Origin: Siphonodentalium dalli
Taxonomy: Eukaryota; Mollusca; Scaphopoda; Gadilida; Siphonodentaliidae
Assembly (NCBI GenBank): GCA_032622095.1
Contig: CP136066.1
Coordinates: 182,318,716 to 182,382,715, forward strand
Direction of reading: 5' to 3'
DNA length: 64,000 nt
Position numbers and translations under genes: made by a program. Positions 47,651-60,808 of the stretch are shown here, piece after piece (the stretch's first letter is position 1; the number at the start of each line of letters is the position of its first letter). Below the pieces are notes generated by a model. The model made no database searches and was not told where the DNA came from. It worked only from the letters and a program-made list of their open reading frames with translations.

Positions 47651-48029
47651 TTTATTAGAATAACATGATAAGCCCTTCTTCTGTGCTGTGCCTTTAATAG
47701 TTACATCCCATTTGACAATGACATATCTAATTCTGATTTGGGATTATTAGTGTGTGTAATGTTATAATGTCACTGCCTCACCAGGCCTCATTGGTTCCAT
47801 CATTTTGGTAAATATATATGTACCACTGTCATCATCTGATTTTCACCCAATTCGTGTTTAAGTAAATCTTCCAAGATCATTATTCTGGTTCTCATTATTT
47901 GCAGTTAACTTAAAGGAACTCTCAGGTGTCAATTAAACATACAGGTACCTAATCTTCCTATAGATATTTTATCAGATTGGAACCAAATTTGGGACAATTA
48001 GGTAAATTGTGTGTTTGTTTCTGAAAATG
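47651..48029. other. No gene seen
   Basis: No supported feature. Confidence 0.4.
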
Positions 48030-48113
48030 TTCACCACTCGTGGAGAAGTTGGTTTTCACCCTCGCTAAACTCGGGTGAAAACCAAATTCTCCACTCGTGG
48101 TGAACATTTTCAG
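48030..48113. repeat. Perfect-looking foldback hairpin
   Basis: GTTCACCACTCGTGGAGAA ... TTCTCCACTCGTGGTGAAC with inner TTTTCACCC/GGGTGAAAA; short centre TCGCTAAACTC. Confidence 0.85.
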
Positions 48114-48280
48114 GGGATATTCTATATGGCATCAGTTGTGTGGAAGTCTGAGCTGTCCATCTGTGAGTCATACCGTCTGTAAGTCTGTCCATCTGTGAGT
48201 CTGTTCAAAATAGTTTCCGTTCAAGCTACAGGTCGTATTTCTCATCCAACTATCACCAAATTTTGTACACTTTTTCATCT

Positions 48281-48454
48281 CATGTATGACAAAGGTCCCC
48301 ATATGGATGGTTAGGTGTGCTTTATCGAAAAGATAAACGCACGTCCCCAGTTACATTCACACGCATACATGTATGACAAAGGTCCCCATATGGATGGTTA
48401 GGTGTGCTTTATCGAAAAGATAAACGCACGTCCCCAGTTACATTCACATGCGCA
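48281..48454. repeat. 87-base tandem duplication
   Basis: Units 48281-48367 and 48368-48454 share CATGTATGACAAAGGTCCCC, TATGGATGGTTAGGTGTGC, and GATAAACGCACGTCCCCAGT. Confidence 0.9.
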
Positions 48455-49659
48455 TCCGGTTGACAAGGTCCCCATTTTGAAGTCCCCATTCTATGGCATT
48501 ATTTTTAAAATGTCGCAACGGGCAACATGTCAACAGTTCGACAGTGCTATAAGGACACGGACCAATGTGTCAAATGTACAACGGAATGGAATGATTCCAA
48601 CACATCTATCTCCGAGTCCCCATTTCCCGGGATTATGTCAAAGTCCCCAGAGACCCCCCTTGCACACGTATGGGTGTGTGTATGTGTGAGAGGGTGTGTG
48701 TGTGCCCCTGATGAACTCGAAAACGACTCGACCGATTTCGACGAAACTTGGTACGGGCACGTAATATCACCCGGGAACTAGCATAGGCCTATCCATGTGT
48801 TCGTGCGACTTGACCTTAAAAACTCGTATATCCGGATCGGGCCTGATTGTCGCCCGATGCCGGGAGGATAACTCTATATTCATACGTCGACGAACGTAAC
48901 AGTTTGCAGGCTATTACGAATCGTCTATCTATCCCAAAATTATAGCATTTACAATAGATATTGTCAATTTGCAGGCTATTAAGAATCGTGCATCGATCGC
49001 AAAATATATCATTTACAATTTTTTATGTATAAATTTTGTTACAGCTGATATTCTTAGGTCTATTGTGAATAGATTTATTTTTGTATATGCTATTATTTTT
49101 TCACACCTCGCTTAGTGCCAAGTCGTGTACAGTTAGTCAGTTACCCCGCTAAATTACCATCATCTTTATGGTCTGAAATCTCATCCAAGAATCCATTCCA
49201 GAATGCCCGATATTGTGGTTAAAGCCGTGTACGATATTAGTGTACATGCTAAAACTGCTGTTTACATCCTTAATTAATTATCACTAATTATTCTCAACTA
49301 CAATATTTATAAATTGTACGACATTGTTGGACTTTGACGGCGAGAAAATAATTTGTTATAATTAGTTGAAATTTACTAAATACGCACAATGCTATTTTCT
49401 TTTTACGGCAATGTGAGAATGTTCTGTGCCCCCATGCCCTGACTGCCAACGACAACAACAACGTCTGTTTATATGATTCATAAACAATTGATACCCGGAT
49501 TTCTATAAATATGGAAATTTGGACTGAAAATCTGCAAGACTCCGAGACTTGCGGAATTAATGGAACATTTCTGAGAGTTAAATAGTTTATTAAATAACTA
49601 ATAAAGAGCGTTTATAAAGAGCGTTTGATCCGACAAAGTTTGCACAGGTTTGAATCACC
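48455..49659. other. No gene seen
   Basis: A GT-rich microsatellite patch near 48670-48705. Frames at 48527-48781 lack support. Confidence 0.35.
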
Positions 49660-49805
49660 ACGTTTAACTATGATAAGACCAATGTTAAGACCATCTTATT
49701 TTAAGACCTTGTTCGTGAAACGCACTTATGACTGAAGTTTGAACTTATGACCATCTTAAGTCCCAACTATGTCATAAGTTGCTTTCATGAAATGGGGCCC
49801 TGGTC
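49660..49805 (-). repeat. Dispersed repeat, inverse copy of 25493-25640
   Basis: On the minus strand starts GGGCCCCATTTCATGAAAGC; better preserved than its partner. Confidence 0.75.
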
Positions 49806-51549
49806 ATAATGAAGAATAAAATGAGAAGCTCGATTCTAATAGTCGGCGGTGATTGGCTGTTTCTACTATGGTAGTCGCAGAAAGGTCAGATCATAATGAA
49901 TATTAAAATGAGGGAATGTGTTACATTAAGTCAACAAAAATTTTAAAAAGTCTGAATTATCGACAGATTTCTCCTCCATAGAAATTGTTTACTGAAGATG
50001 TGTTGATTTCTATGAGAAAATAAATTATTAGCAGACAAGAAATCCCTGAGCGCTAGATGTTTTCTATATCGTTTTGACATATTTCAATTATAGTAAACGG
50101 TGTTGGTGTGAGTTTAGAGGAAGATATCGTCCATTTTTTTTAGACTGATCAAACCTGGAATATACGTTCTCCACAGACAATATTCGGTGGTTAAACATTT
50201 CTCAAATGCTATCCATATGGATGGTTCTGGTCGGTGTTTATGGTATTGATTGAAAGATGAATTCTTCGCAGATTCAACCGTGCCTATATCGTTAGCATTA
50301 CTAGGATGAATGGGCTAAATTTGTGCGAATCCCGAACGATGGTAAAAATGTAAATTTCTAGTTATCCTTGTCTATATTATATACCATTAACGTGAAGCAG
50401 CCGCGTATATATAAGTGGCGTATATGGGCAGCGCAAAAGGCGGTGGAGCGCGTTACAGGCACCTGTGGTTCTCCCCATATGGTCAACGCAGGCCAGCCGC
50501 AATAGCAGAACTTGCATTTGAATGGCCAAGATATGCTGCTGTAACAGTTTGAAGTTGTCAGTCTCGATAACGGACACACGGACGGCTCGAGACGTCAACT
50601 ATATACCCGCCGACTAATATCAGGGGGTATAATAACCATATATCTAGGTGTATAATTATACCTAACCAAAAACAATTCCCCTCCCCACCCTTGTGGATAA
50701 GACTAAACAGTTCTTTGGTCATGCACAAATAATTGTGGAACCCCTGACCTGTTTACCACTATTTACACTGGCCATTGTTCTATGTCAGACACAACGCACT
50801 CGATATATTAAGGCTATAATGGGGTCTAGGGCGATTTGTGACATATAGTGTACCTACACAATGCTTTATTATTGTTAGATACTGAAAACACCAGGAAACA
50901 CCTGGAAATACAGTTTATTTTTCTGATCTGTGTTTATAAGCATATTATTGCTTGATTCGTAATGGTAAAAGCATAGTGGAATGGGATTGAAAGGCAATTA
51001 ACACAGTTATTGAAGAACGGCTAAAAAAAACCTCTGAAATTTTGATAAAAACATGAGAAAGGGGGTGGGTCCCCAAAATTTTGGAGGAAAAAAATATTTG
51101 TTTTTGCACAAATGGGGTGGTGGGTCCCTCGGGGTCGGAAAAAAACTTTTCCGGATCCCCCCTGCATTTAATACCATTATTTTTCATGTTTTATTGCCTG
51201 ATAAATTATTATGGAATGTTAACGTATTTGATTTCAAATTAGATGGGGCATCTTTAAATCAAGAAAGAAATATAGTAATATATTGCTCACATACACTGTC
51301 CGAATCCATAGCGCAACGACAAACTTCGGAAGAAACGTCCCTAAACTGGCGAGTCCTAATTCGAATTAAATAATAATTGAAATGTGTTGCTTTTCATCGT
51401 GGACAACACGGACATCACAAAGTGTCCGTGCTGAACTATGGGCGTGTACTCAGGTAATCAAGGCAGAGCTGTGGGCCAGACACAATTGATAGTAACTGTG
51501 GCTCCAACAACAATTCAATGAGTGGGTTTTTAGTCAGATAATATTCTCA
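49806..51549. other. No gene; GGGTCC-rich repeat
   Basis: 51010-51165 holds a repeat (GGGGGTGGGTCCCC, GGTCGGAAAAAAACTTTTCC) that resembles, in part inverted, 62930-63140. The frames there are by-products. Confidence 0.35.
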
Positions 51550-51606
51550 GCGTCGGGAATTCGGTAAAGAATAGACTCGGGCAAGCCCTCGTCTATTCTT
51601 TTACCG
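51550..51606. repeat. Foldback hairpin
   Basis: GGGAATTCGGTAAAGAATAGAC ... GTCTATTCTTTTACCGAATTCCC with centre TCGGGCAAGCCCTC; itself partly palindromic. Confidence 0.85.
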
Positions 51607-52189
51607 AATTCCCTCTGCTTCGAACATTATCCTTTACTGAATAAAAGGACTTTCTGGGAAAGTTTTCCAAGCAAAATATTCACATGCTGAGCTGATGCTG
51701 GTGGTAGATTTACGGGTTGCTTTTACAACCAATAATCTGTAGTGACATTGCATGTTTGAACGGTTAATGGGATTTTTTACAAAAAATTCCAAGGCCCAAT
51801 CATACATGTACCCTGTAGATGGAATGTAATTTTCAATATAGTATGTCGTGTTTTCCAGCAAAGATCATAATTACGGTATTCATGATGGCATGGACATCAT
51901 TTTAATTCAAATCATACCAAGCCTCATTATACAAGTATTTCCTTTGACTGTCAATCTTTGTTTACTTCTCGGAAATTATCAGCATTATCATTTGTTAACA
52001 AGTACATGTACACACCGGTATATACGGTACATGTACCTGTACATGTAATAATCACTGGGACAAATAACATACATGTATTTATGTTTCAAAAAGCAAAACA
52101 TGTCCATTCACTTGTATATGCACATACATTAGCAGGGAATTTGATAAGAACAACTTCCAACCCCTCAACAAGATTGTTCAGATTGTTAA

Positions 52190-52278
52190 TTTTTCAGGAT
52201 TTAGTCGGAATTATGGCTTGTTGCCATTCATCGATGAATGGCAACAAGCCATATTTCCGACTAAATCCTGAAAAATTA
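52190..52278. repeat. Foldback hairpin related to 52687-52862
   Basis: TTTTCAGGATTTAGTCGGAA, ATGGCTTGTTGCCATTCATC and their inverses around CGATG. The arms reappear in the larger element 500 bases away. Confidence 0.85.
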
Positions 52279-52686
52279 CCCATCATTCTGCTGTGGTTAA
52301 GTGGGAATTACTGTATATGCATTTTGGCATTATAACGACGCCAGAGTGTTTGTTTATGTCTGGCATGGCATCAATTTCAAGAGCTATTTTCATAAATTTT
52401 GACTGATATCAACAATCTCTCAATCGAGTTCAAAAACCGACTGACCACATCCATTGATTCATTGAATATGGCTTGAACATGAGTAATGAGGGAATAATTT
52501 TGTTATAACAATGTGTAATACCGGCATATTTTATGCTTGTTTCAAGGTACATGTACATTGTATGTTAAATAAGTTATTGCTCATAACTAAATTTTCCATT
52601 AATTGTCACCAGTGGTAGAGCTCAGAATTCTTACAAAGTACATGTACTGATCAGTTTCTACATTAATGTCCATGTACAGTAATGCC

Positions 52687-52862
52687 CTAATTAATCGACT
52701 GCTTAACGACAGCAGAATTATGGGTAACTTTTCAGGATTTAGTCGGAAATATGGCTTGTTTCCGGTGAATGGCAACAAGCCATCTTTTCGACTACATTTC
52801 TGTAAATCCTGAAAAGTTACCCATAATTCTGCTGTCATTAAGCAGTCGATTAATTAGGGCAT
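52687..52862. mobile_element. Foldback MITE
   Basis: Outer arms GCCCTAATTAATCGACTGCT and AGCAGTCGATTAATTAGGGC are exact inverses. Inner arms include GCAGAATTATGGGTAACTTT and AGGATTTAGTCGGAAATATG. A small insertion (ACATTTCTG) interrupts the right arm. Confidence 0.85.
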
Positions 52863-53640
52863 TGCTGTACCGGTAAATGTTGGTAATCGTACCCTTCCAT
52901 AATTTTCGCGAGTTAGAATTTTCCTATACCAGTATGCGCCTCTTTCAAAATCCACCCTGATTGTTGTATTCTAATGAATACATGTTACATTTCTCTTTCA
53001 GTCATGGAATTCCTTCTCGTTGAGATGGAGCAAAAGAATGGGCAGAAGGATTGTTCTGTGATATCGTCGATGTGGTATATCGAACAAGACGACAGGTCAG
53101 GCGAGTGTTACTGGCCCTCAAAGTGAATCAGCACTGCGAAACCACAATCATCATGGACAAATCACAAAGCGAGAGTATTGAGTCGATCAAGTGAGTAAAC
53201 AGTCCCCATATGTTGGTAATGCTATTGAACAAGGAAATAATGTTATAACTAATTGTATAAGTCAACAAGGCAGATCTTAAATTGCTGTTATACCGTATGA
53301 CAATGTACATGTATACACAGTATCACTGCTGAAGGAGACACTTAATATGTGCACGTTCGAAATGTTGAACACTTACTAATAACCTTGCATCATTGACAAT
53401 ATGCATGGTTCAATTTAATAATGGACCATAATACCCTGGAAAATCTGTACCGACCTACTGATACACTCAAATATGGTATGCACAATATGATAGCGCTCTT
53501 GTACAGTATATTAATGTCTAACATTGTTAATAAACTAAGTTTATTCATATTTCAGCGAGCTACAAAAAAATTCAACAAAAGTGGAAGCTATCTGAGATCC
53601 AGTCAGATGTTGGGTCTACCACTGATGAAAAGCAGCGACT

Positions 53641-55820
53641 GTGAGTTGGTTCATTAATTTCACCAAACCGTGCTATTGAATACTATCCAAAACAATTTTC
53701 TAGCATAACAAAGTCAGATTTACGACTTCCAGGGCTGCCTTGGCTACTTTAATATTTTGTTTTGAACTTTTGATATCAGAGGTCAATTGTATTCAGTCGC
53801 ATGACATGGTGGCATTGATAGAAATTAAAACATGCATCACAGACTTTATATTTAAATGTTTTCATGAACAGACCATTCAGGAAATACCATATGGCGATGA
53901 TAACATTAGGGTGTTCCATATGTCAAATGTCCCATATTGATTGTATTGTTTTATTCCATAGTTATAAGCGATAATGTGTCTAATAGACATATATTTGTGA
54001 CAAAATTGCACAATAAAATTTCTGGTCTCTGTTAACAGTAACCGATGTTGCTCGTTAGCTTAACAACCACACATTTTGATACCAGAAAATATACAAAATA
54101 TAATCAATATTAATCGACAGGGGTCACCTATTCATATCTAATATTTTTTATCCCGGTAACTATATAACAAATGTTTACAAAGAGATAAGCCATCTTTAAT
54201 TTCCTCGATATTGGTAATAGACTAAAACGGAATGCCCTTTCTGTACCATGCCATGAATATGGCTGTGTTTTGTTTTTTTTTGGAACCCAAACATCGTGTT
54301 CAAAGTTGTATTTTTGAACTCAGCTGTTTTCCTGAGAGGTCAATTTGATCAAGTTTCTCAAGCATAACTTGGGAAATTTTTATATATGTATGGATTGGAA
54401 ATGCTTATAGCTTATTGTCAGATATCTTTTGGTTCAATGGATTATGCTTATCCTGCTTGAAATGAGACTTACCATTATCACTCTAATTCATATAATAGGC
54501 TATTTTATAAAATTCAAGTGAGACACATAGTCACATACATAATATACTACATGTAACAATGTCTATTTAGTTAGTATTTACTATTTATAGTACTAATCTC
54601 TATGTTAATTTTTCATTTGGTATTATGAGATCCCACCTGATAACCGGGTTGATTCGATCAAATTGTTAATGTTCATGTACTGCATTTGATTGAAATACTG
54701 AAGGCTGAATCATAACACACCTGAACTGAAACTATTTGAAGTTTTCACAGATGAAAGCTAGATAAAGCCAAACATACTTTACAGTATGATTCCAACTGTT
54801 AAACTTATATCTTTTTGGAAACTAAAATTTCTTATGTCAATATATGTATATGTTTTGATCTTGTTATGATATGAATTAGGACCTAAAAAAAATTTGGTCC
54901 AATTTTTTTGTGGCAATGGCAATAAAAAGTTTAGGGTCGGGGGTTTAAAATAGGGTCGGTCGGGTTGGCGGAAACAAACGTCTTTTTTGTTTAGGCCTAA
55001 CCCAAATTAAAGCTATCATCCAGAAACCATTGTCAGATGAATGCATGCATACACACATGAAGAAACAATGAGCGTTTGAAGGGCTAATTGATCTGTTGAA
55101 AATTAAAATCTCATTATTTTCCAGTTAAGAACCTGCTATTGAATAAAAAGAAATATTTAAAACCCTGGATGCATCTTTAGAATCTTTGTTATTAAATTTA
55201 TGTGCTTTTATAGTTACAAAATTAGGCACGTGACAGACGCAGTACATAGCGCTAGTGTGTTAGTTTATCGAATGCGTTGATTCACTTTTTTCACTTGTGG
55301 TCGGTATGCAATTGTATGACACTGACATAATACAACCTTAATGTACTGAATGGGGTTTCCTGCCATTTATACTAGTGTATCTGTTAGAAATAGTCTGGGT
55401 AAATGTTCACCAAGAATTGAAATATCATGTGTGAATAGTTTAGTCTACTATTTAGATATCTACCGGTATGTCACAGAAACAATGTTTGGAAACAAGATAT
55501 CAGAGCACTATTGCATGTGAACAAGATGATGCCACTAATTAATAGCTTTCAAATATCTCTTTTATGAAAAAAATTCTGATTCATCTCTGTCCTTTCTTGA
55601 ATAAAATAGCCACATTTAGAAGTAAATTGATTAACCTCACAAAAATATAAAAAGCAGTTTAATTTGATGGTAACATTTCTTTCCTGCATAAACGTTAGAT
55701 CAAAGGTCAAATGTTAAAAATAAAATCAGCTATGATTAAGCGATATACCGGTATATTATATTTCTTTAATTCCACCACTGAAGAGGGTATTAATGGTATT
55801 CACAAACTATTTTTTTCCAG
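53641..55820. other. Intron, with expected but unseen exon
   Basis: AT-rich; no convincing exon with the needed phase was found. Contains the dispersed repeat at 54880. Confidence 0.4.
54880..55015. repeat. Dispersed repeat with TCGGTCGGGTT core
   Basis: TTAGGACCTAAAAAAAATTT, GGGTCGGTCGGGTTGGCGGA, AACAAACG and TTTTGTTTAGGCCTAA. A related copy (GTCGGTCGGGTTACGGGAAA, TTTTGTTTTGGCCTAAA) is at about 62320-62430. Confidence 0.6.
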
Positions 55821-57547
55821 GCATCTCAATTGAATGCGAACGGCGGGACAGATGACCGCTGGATTGTCTACAACATAATGGCAAAAGCATTACACAATAA
55901 TCTGGGATTGATGTTTAATTGGTCTGGCAATGGGGCATCAAAAAAGAATGCGTTCAAAATTTTTCCAAAGATCATACAGTGCATGTTGAGTTAGTATCTA
56001 ACATCTATATCATTGAATTATTGACCTTCTGTTTAATCCTCATTATTATCACTTTACAGTAGATTCTCTGTCCACACCAGCTTGGGATATTGGTTGGGTT
56101 GATTCTGTTTTGGATATCGGTTGGATTGATTCTGTTTTGGAATGTGTCTTGTCCTGTTAACCTTCTATAATATACTGTATGCCCAGAATTGAAGGTTGGA
56201 CTTTTTATGCATGAATGTCATTGTATTAGATCAAATAGACGCTTTGCGTATATGAAGAGCCTCTCCCAACCATGATGATATCAAACATGCATATATTAGA
56301 GGTGCGTTGAATGTCAAAGTAATAAAATTTGTAAACAACAATGTATTTTCCAGAAAAATTTGATTTTTCGTGCTATCAGAAGATATCTGTTTTCCATATA
56401 TTAAACGCTCGTATAATCGCATTATCTTTTTTATCATGGTAGGTATATTTATATATCATTTTGAAGACAGATTAATCACCAACATTGTTAAATGATTTGT
56501 AGCATTCCTGGGTGCTTGTGAACATGTGTCAATATACATAGTACATCTGTTCACTGAAAGTCTGTCATAGAAGAGTCTAAAAACAGTATTAACCAAACCG
56601 ATATCCCAAGCTGATGTGGTCTAGGCATCCATTAACTGGTATGATACAGTATTTTAATACCCAGCCAGTAATGAAATAACTGCCATTCACTTGATGTCAA
56701 TGATGTCACAATCTTAAAACTTAACTGTAATTATCTCCCCAAAATGTATGGATCAAACTTAATTTTTTGTTTGTAAACAATTGATCAAATAATTTTGGAA
56801 TATTTGAGGAATGTTTCAGGAACAAGTATCATGTATTAAACATGACTATTATTTGGTTGTGTCACTCGCAGTACAGGATTGGTAATAATATGTAACATTT
56901 TGTTGGGCAATATGGTTCCTCTATGTTGTTTCTGGCTTCTAAAAGGATGTGCAGCTGTTAATAAGTTCTGTCCGACTGCTAATAATGCCCTCAAATCTTA
57001 TTATTGTTATTTTATTATCAATTTAGAGGGCATTCTCTACTGGATTAACTGTATTTTATCTGCCCAGTAAGATTCCATAATTTTGAGGCTGTGTTGACCA
57101 GAAGCGGGCATTAATGAACCTATGTTTTCAAACAGCCCCCCTTTTCTGGTTAAGCCACCGATAATGTGAGGACGGAGTGGTAATACTAGTAATAACATGA
57201 TTTTGTCAGGCGTGATGGTTTATTATCTGCCCTCCAGGAATGAATAACAGCCCTAGGGCCATTAACCATTCCTATCAGTTCATCCCTTAATAAACTATTA
57301 ATTGATGCTCAAAATGAAAATCTTGACTAATCATAGTTAAAATGTCAAAATAGCCATGTTGACTTCTTTCGACCTTGTTTTGATTCCATGTATTTATAAT
57401 TGAGACCACAATAAATTTTTTTTAAATGGTACTACATATATTGTTAGTCTTACCAAATTCTGGAAGTTTTCTGAATCGCATTGAACCTCCCAGTAATGTA
57501 ATAATGTATATATATATATCTGTTATGGAGTGTGCAAGATGCATTAA

Positions 57548-58093
57548 AGGTACTCAATCTGATCAGAGGGTCCTATATTACTATATCTTTGGCTTTGGGG
57601 GTAAAACATAATTGATTCGAGTCGAGGAACCTACCAATCAACGCTCAGGGTGATCAGATATCGATAGTTGAAGTTTCGTTATTTCTATTCTTTCTGGCCC
57701 AGAACACAGTCAAAACTGTGTTATTATTACCACTTGATTTTAGAGTTATCCATCCTTGCCTGTTTGAATAGTGTTTTGGTGTACACATCTCGAGCAGATT
57801 ACGACGTTAAGGGCAATTATTAGTACTCATCTCGAAAATAACAAATTTCAAAAATCAATATCTAATAACTCCGAGCTTTGTTTGATGGGTTCCTCGACTC
57901 GAATCAAATATTTTTTACCCCCAAAGCCAAAGAACTAGTAATATAGGGCTTTGTTTGATTGGTTCCTCGACTCGGATCAAATATTTTTTACCCCCAAAGC
58001 CAAAGAAATAGTAATATAGGACCCTCTGATCGGATTGTTGTTGTTGAAATCTGTTGAGATGGGGACCCTCTGATCGGATTGAGTACGGTAACT
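57548..58093. mobile_element. TTAA-flanked foldback MITE, copy 2
   Basis: Starts AGGTACTCAATCTGATCAGA after TTAA; ends GATCGGATTGAGTACGG...CT before TTAA with a small insertion. Long arms include TTTGGCTTTGGGGGTAAAA and its inverse. A 73-base piece of the right arm is tandemly duplicated (57875-57947, 57948-58020). Lies in intron 3 of the DUF4806-like gene. Confidence 0.85.
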
Positions 58094-58556
58094 TTAAGGG
58101 TAACAGATCTTTAGTTGTAACAGTAACAAACCATTTAATTTTGTATCACAGCTGGCTTTATTCCACTGACCATTTGTTAAATCCCTTACCTGTATGTGAA
58201 ATTTGAACTGTTATTTTGTTTATATTGAAATGGTAACTTTAATAGTTTCATGTCCCAGTAAATCATAAAACGAAATTCAATATCCACAAGATATTAACTG
58301 GATCCCTGAATATATATTTAATATATGTTTTGTTCTTAATTTTAATTTTATTAACTTCAGGCAGTGCTAAACAGAGAAGCAATACGAAGACAGAGAAATA
58401 TTTTATCGATTTTGGAGGGCGGTGGCTAAGAGGAGCTGCAGACAGGCTTGGTGGGCGAAGCAGAAGAGCAAATGAAAAGAAAGCTCACCAGGTATGTATT
58501 ACATCTGACTGCTGAGGTCCTACTCCCATATGCCTTAAATTCATAGTTTCATTTAA

Positions 58557-58923
58557 AGATACATAATCCTAATTAAATTAACGCTCAAAATTACCATTTC
58601 TTAGACTTCCGGGGTAAACAATATTTGATTAGAGTCGAGGAACCCACCTGTCAAAGCTCAGAGTTATCAGATATAATTTTTTGAATTATGTTATGTTTCA
58701 CTACCTAGAGTATGGACGGACCAGCAAATAATTGATAAACTGACCAACATACTCTCAATTCCAAATTGTGTTGAACAAAATGTTTTGGGAAATTGTATGC
58801 TATTGTTGACAGTGGTTAGCATTATTTCTTTGTAATTAATCTATTCTGATAACTATAGTGTCTTTTGAAGAAATGTTGTAGGAATCTGATGATATGGGGA
58901 CCATCAGATTGGATTATGTACCT
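58557..58923. mobile_element. TTAA-flanked MITE, copy 3
   Basis: TTAA then AGATACATAATCC; ends GGATTATGTACCT then TTAA. Diverged, same TTCCGGGGTAAACAATATTT and GAGTCGAGGAACCCACC words. Lies in the last intron of the DUF4806-like gene. Confidence 0.75.
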
Positions 58924-59507
58924 TTAATCTGGTTTCAAAATTTTATATTCGAACAATACATTCTTGATTTACCTGTCTAGTTCTGCGTAATTTGACTAGA
59001 ATCACTAATGTTCACCTTTATGGTATCTAGTTCTTAGATTCAGCTGATTTGATCGCACATGGTGCTGACCGTATAAGCATGCCCACTTAAGGTTTCTCAA
59101 ATACTGCTTCAAGAAATCATAGTAAAACAGCTTTTTTCTTGAATCAATGAAAGTCGTACGCGTTATTATTAGTTTTTGCATATTCAGAAGACAGTTGTTC
59201 ACAAACATCTTTATTGCATTCTTCAGAGCATTAGTTAATGCTCTGTCGATACAACACATGAGTTCTTTTTTGCGCACATTCCTTACTTTTGGCACATCCT
59301 TTACCAGTTTGATCATTTTTATCAGTTATGTAGGCTCACCTGTACCGGTATATAGTTTCCTATGAAGATGTTTCTGATCCAATTTTATCAAATTAGGTCA
59401 AGTAAACTCACAGTAATGTAACCATGCTTCTTTATTCCATCAAATACTGGATGCTATAGTTATACCTAGTATACATATATCTTATCCAAATAATATTCAC
59501 ACCTTAA

Positions 59508-60121
59508 AGATGCATAATATGATTAAGCGCCCTTCTATTGCTACTTATTTGGATTCGGGGGTAAACAATATTTGATTCGAGTCAAGGAGCCCACCGATCA
59601 ATCCTTATTAGTTATTAGATATTGATTTTTTTAAATCTATATTTTTTTCACCATGAAGACTTATTAGTGGCCCAGTAAAAAGTTAACAAGCCGATGGTCT
59701 CGGCAAGCCTTGAAATAGTGTGTCTGTCGTTTGCAGAATGAGGTTCCCAGAGGTTGAATTTAGTGATGCTACCCCGCATAGCGGGCTAGCATCACCAAAT
59801 TCACCCTCTGTGAACCTCATTCTGCTCAGGTGTAAGCAGAATGAGGTTCACAGAGGGTGTTACTAAATTCACCCTCTGGGAACCTCATTCTGCAAACGAC
59901 AGACACACTATTTCAAGCCTTGGGTCTCGCACCAAATTGCGGATAAGATTGGAAACTCTAAAATCAAGAGACATTGTGTTAATAATAAGGCCTAATTTTG
60001 TTGAACATGTTGATAAATAACATGTTTCGGGCAATTTTATACTATAGTTGACTGCGGTTAGCTTTTTGGGCAATTGTTGGAATCTGATTACATGGAGACC
60101 ATCGAATCGGATTGAGTACCT
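59508..60121. mobile_element. TTAA-flanked MITE, copy 4, with nested MITE
   Basis: TTAA then AGATGCATAATATGATTAAG; ends CGAATCGGATTGAGTACCT then TTAA. Interrupted by the palindromic MITE at 59704-59922. Confidence 0.75.
59704..59922. mobile_element. Nested palindromic MITE, copy 1
   Basis: Ends CAAGCCTTGAAATAG and CTATTTCAAGCCTTG; within lie GCAGAATGAGGTTCCCAGAG and GCGGGCTAGCATCACCAAAT repeated in both orientations, a palindrome of palindromes. Confidence 0.85.
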
Positions 60122-60554
60122 TTAAGCATCTGCAACATATTTTGTGATATAGACATAAAATTTACACTGACCGACATCCAATACCGGTATGATTCCAAAC
60201 TGATTTTATCCTTTTCATCAAAAAAACACTGTCGATAACTGATTAGCATGTCAGAACAAACGCTTCACTAAGTATAATAAGAATTGATTATGACTCACAA
60301 GTTGACATACTGAAATATTGGACAAAGTTCCGGTAATAGAAACAATGTTTCTGTAGCAGTAGAGATAGAATATTAACACCCATAGTCCCATACGCATGTT
60401 GTTAGGTTATTTCCCGACATTATTATCTCTGACTTAACTCATCAGTATCTATATTTGGTAGTGCTTGATTTTTTACGCGAGTCAATCAGAGCTTGGGATT
60501 TCCATATTGATGGAAATAGAATTGGTGATACTCCCTGTTCGATGGTAATTTGGA

Positions 60555-60808
60555 CAAGCCTTGAAATAGGGTGTCTGTCATTTGCAGAATGAGGTCCCCA
60601 GAGGGTGAATTTAGTGATGCTACCCTGCATAGCGGGCTAGCATCACCAAATTCACCCTCTGGGAACCTCATTCTGCTGAGGTGTAAGCAGAATGAGGTCC
60701 CCAGAGGGTGAATTTGGTGATGCTAGCCCGCTATGCGAGGTAGCATCACCAAATTCTCCCTCTGGGGACCTCATTCTGCAAATGACAGACACCCTATTTC
60801 AAGGCTTG
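60555..60808. mobile_element. Nested palindromic MITE, copy 2
   Basis: Same family, longer and better preserved: ends CAAGCCTTGAAATAGGGTGT and ACACCCTATTTCAAGGCTTG. Each half is itself a hairpin (GAATTTAGTGATGCTACC ... CAAATTCACCCTCTGG). Confidence 0.9.

Noticed and set aside
50358-50598. Two overlapping 73-codon minus frames
   Set aside because: No splice support or motif; Cys-rich by chance in a more GC-rich patch.
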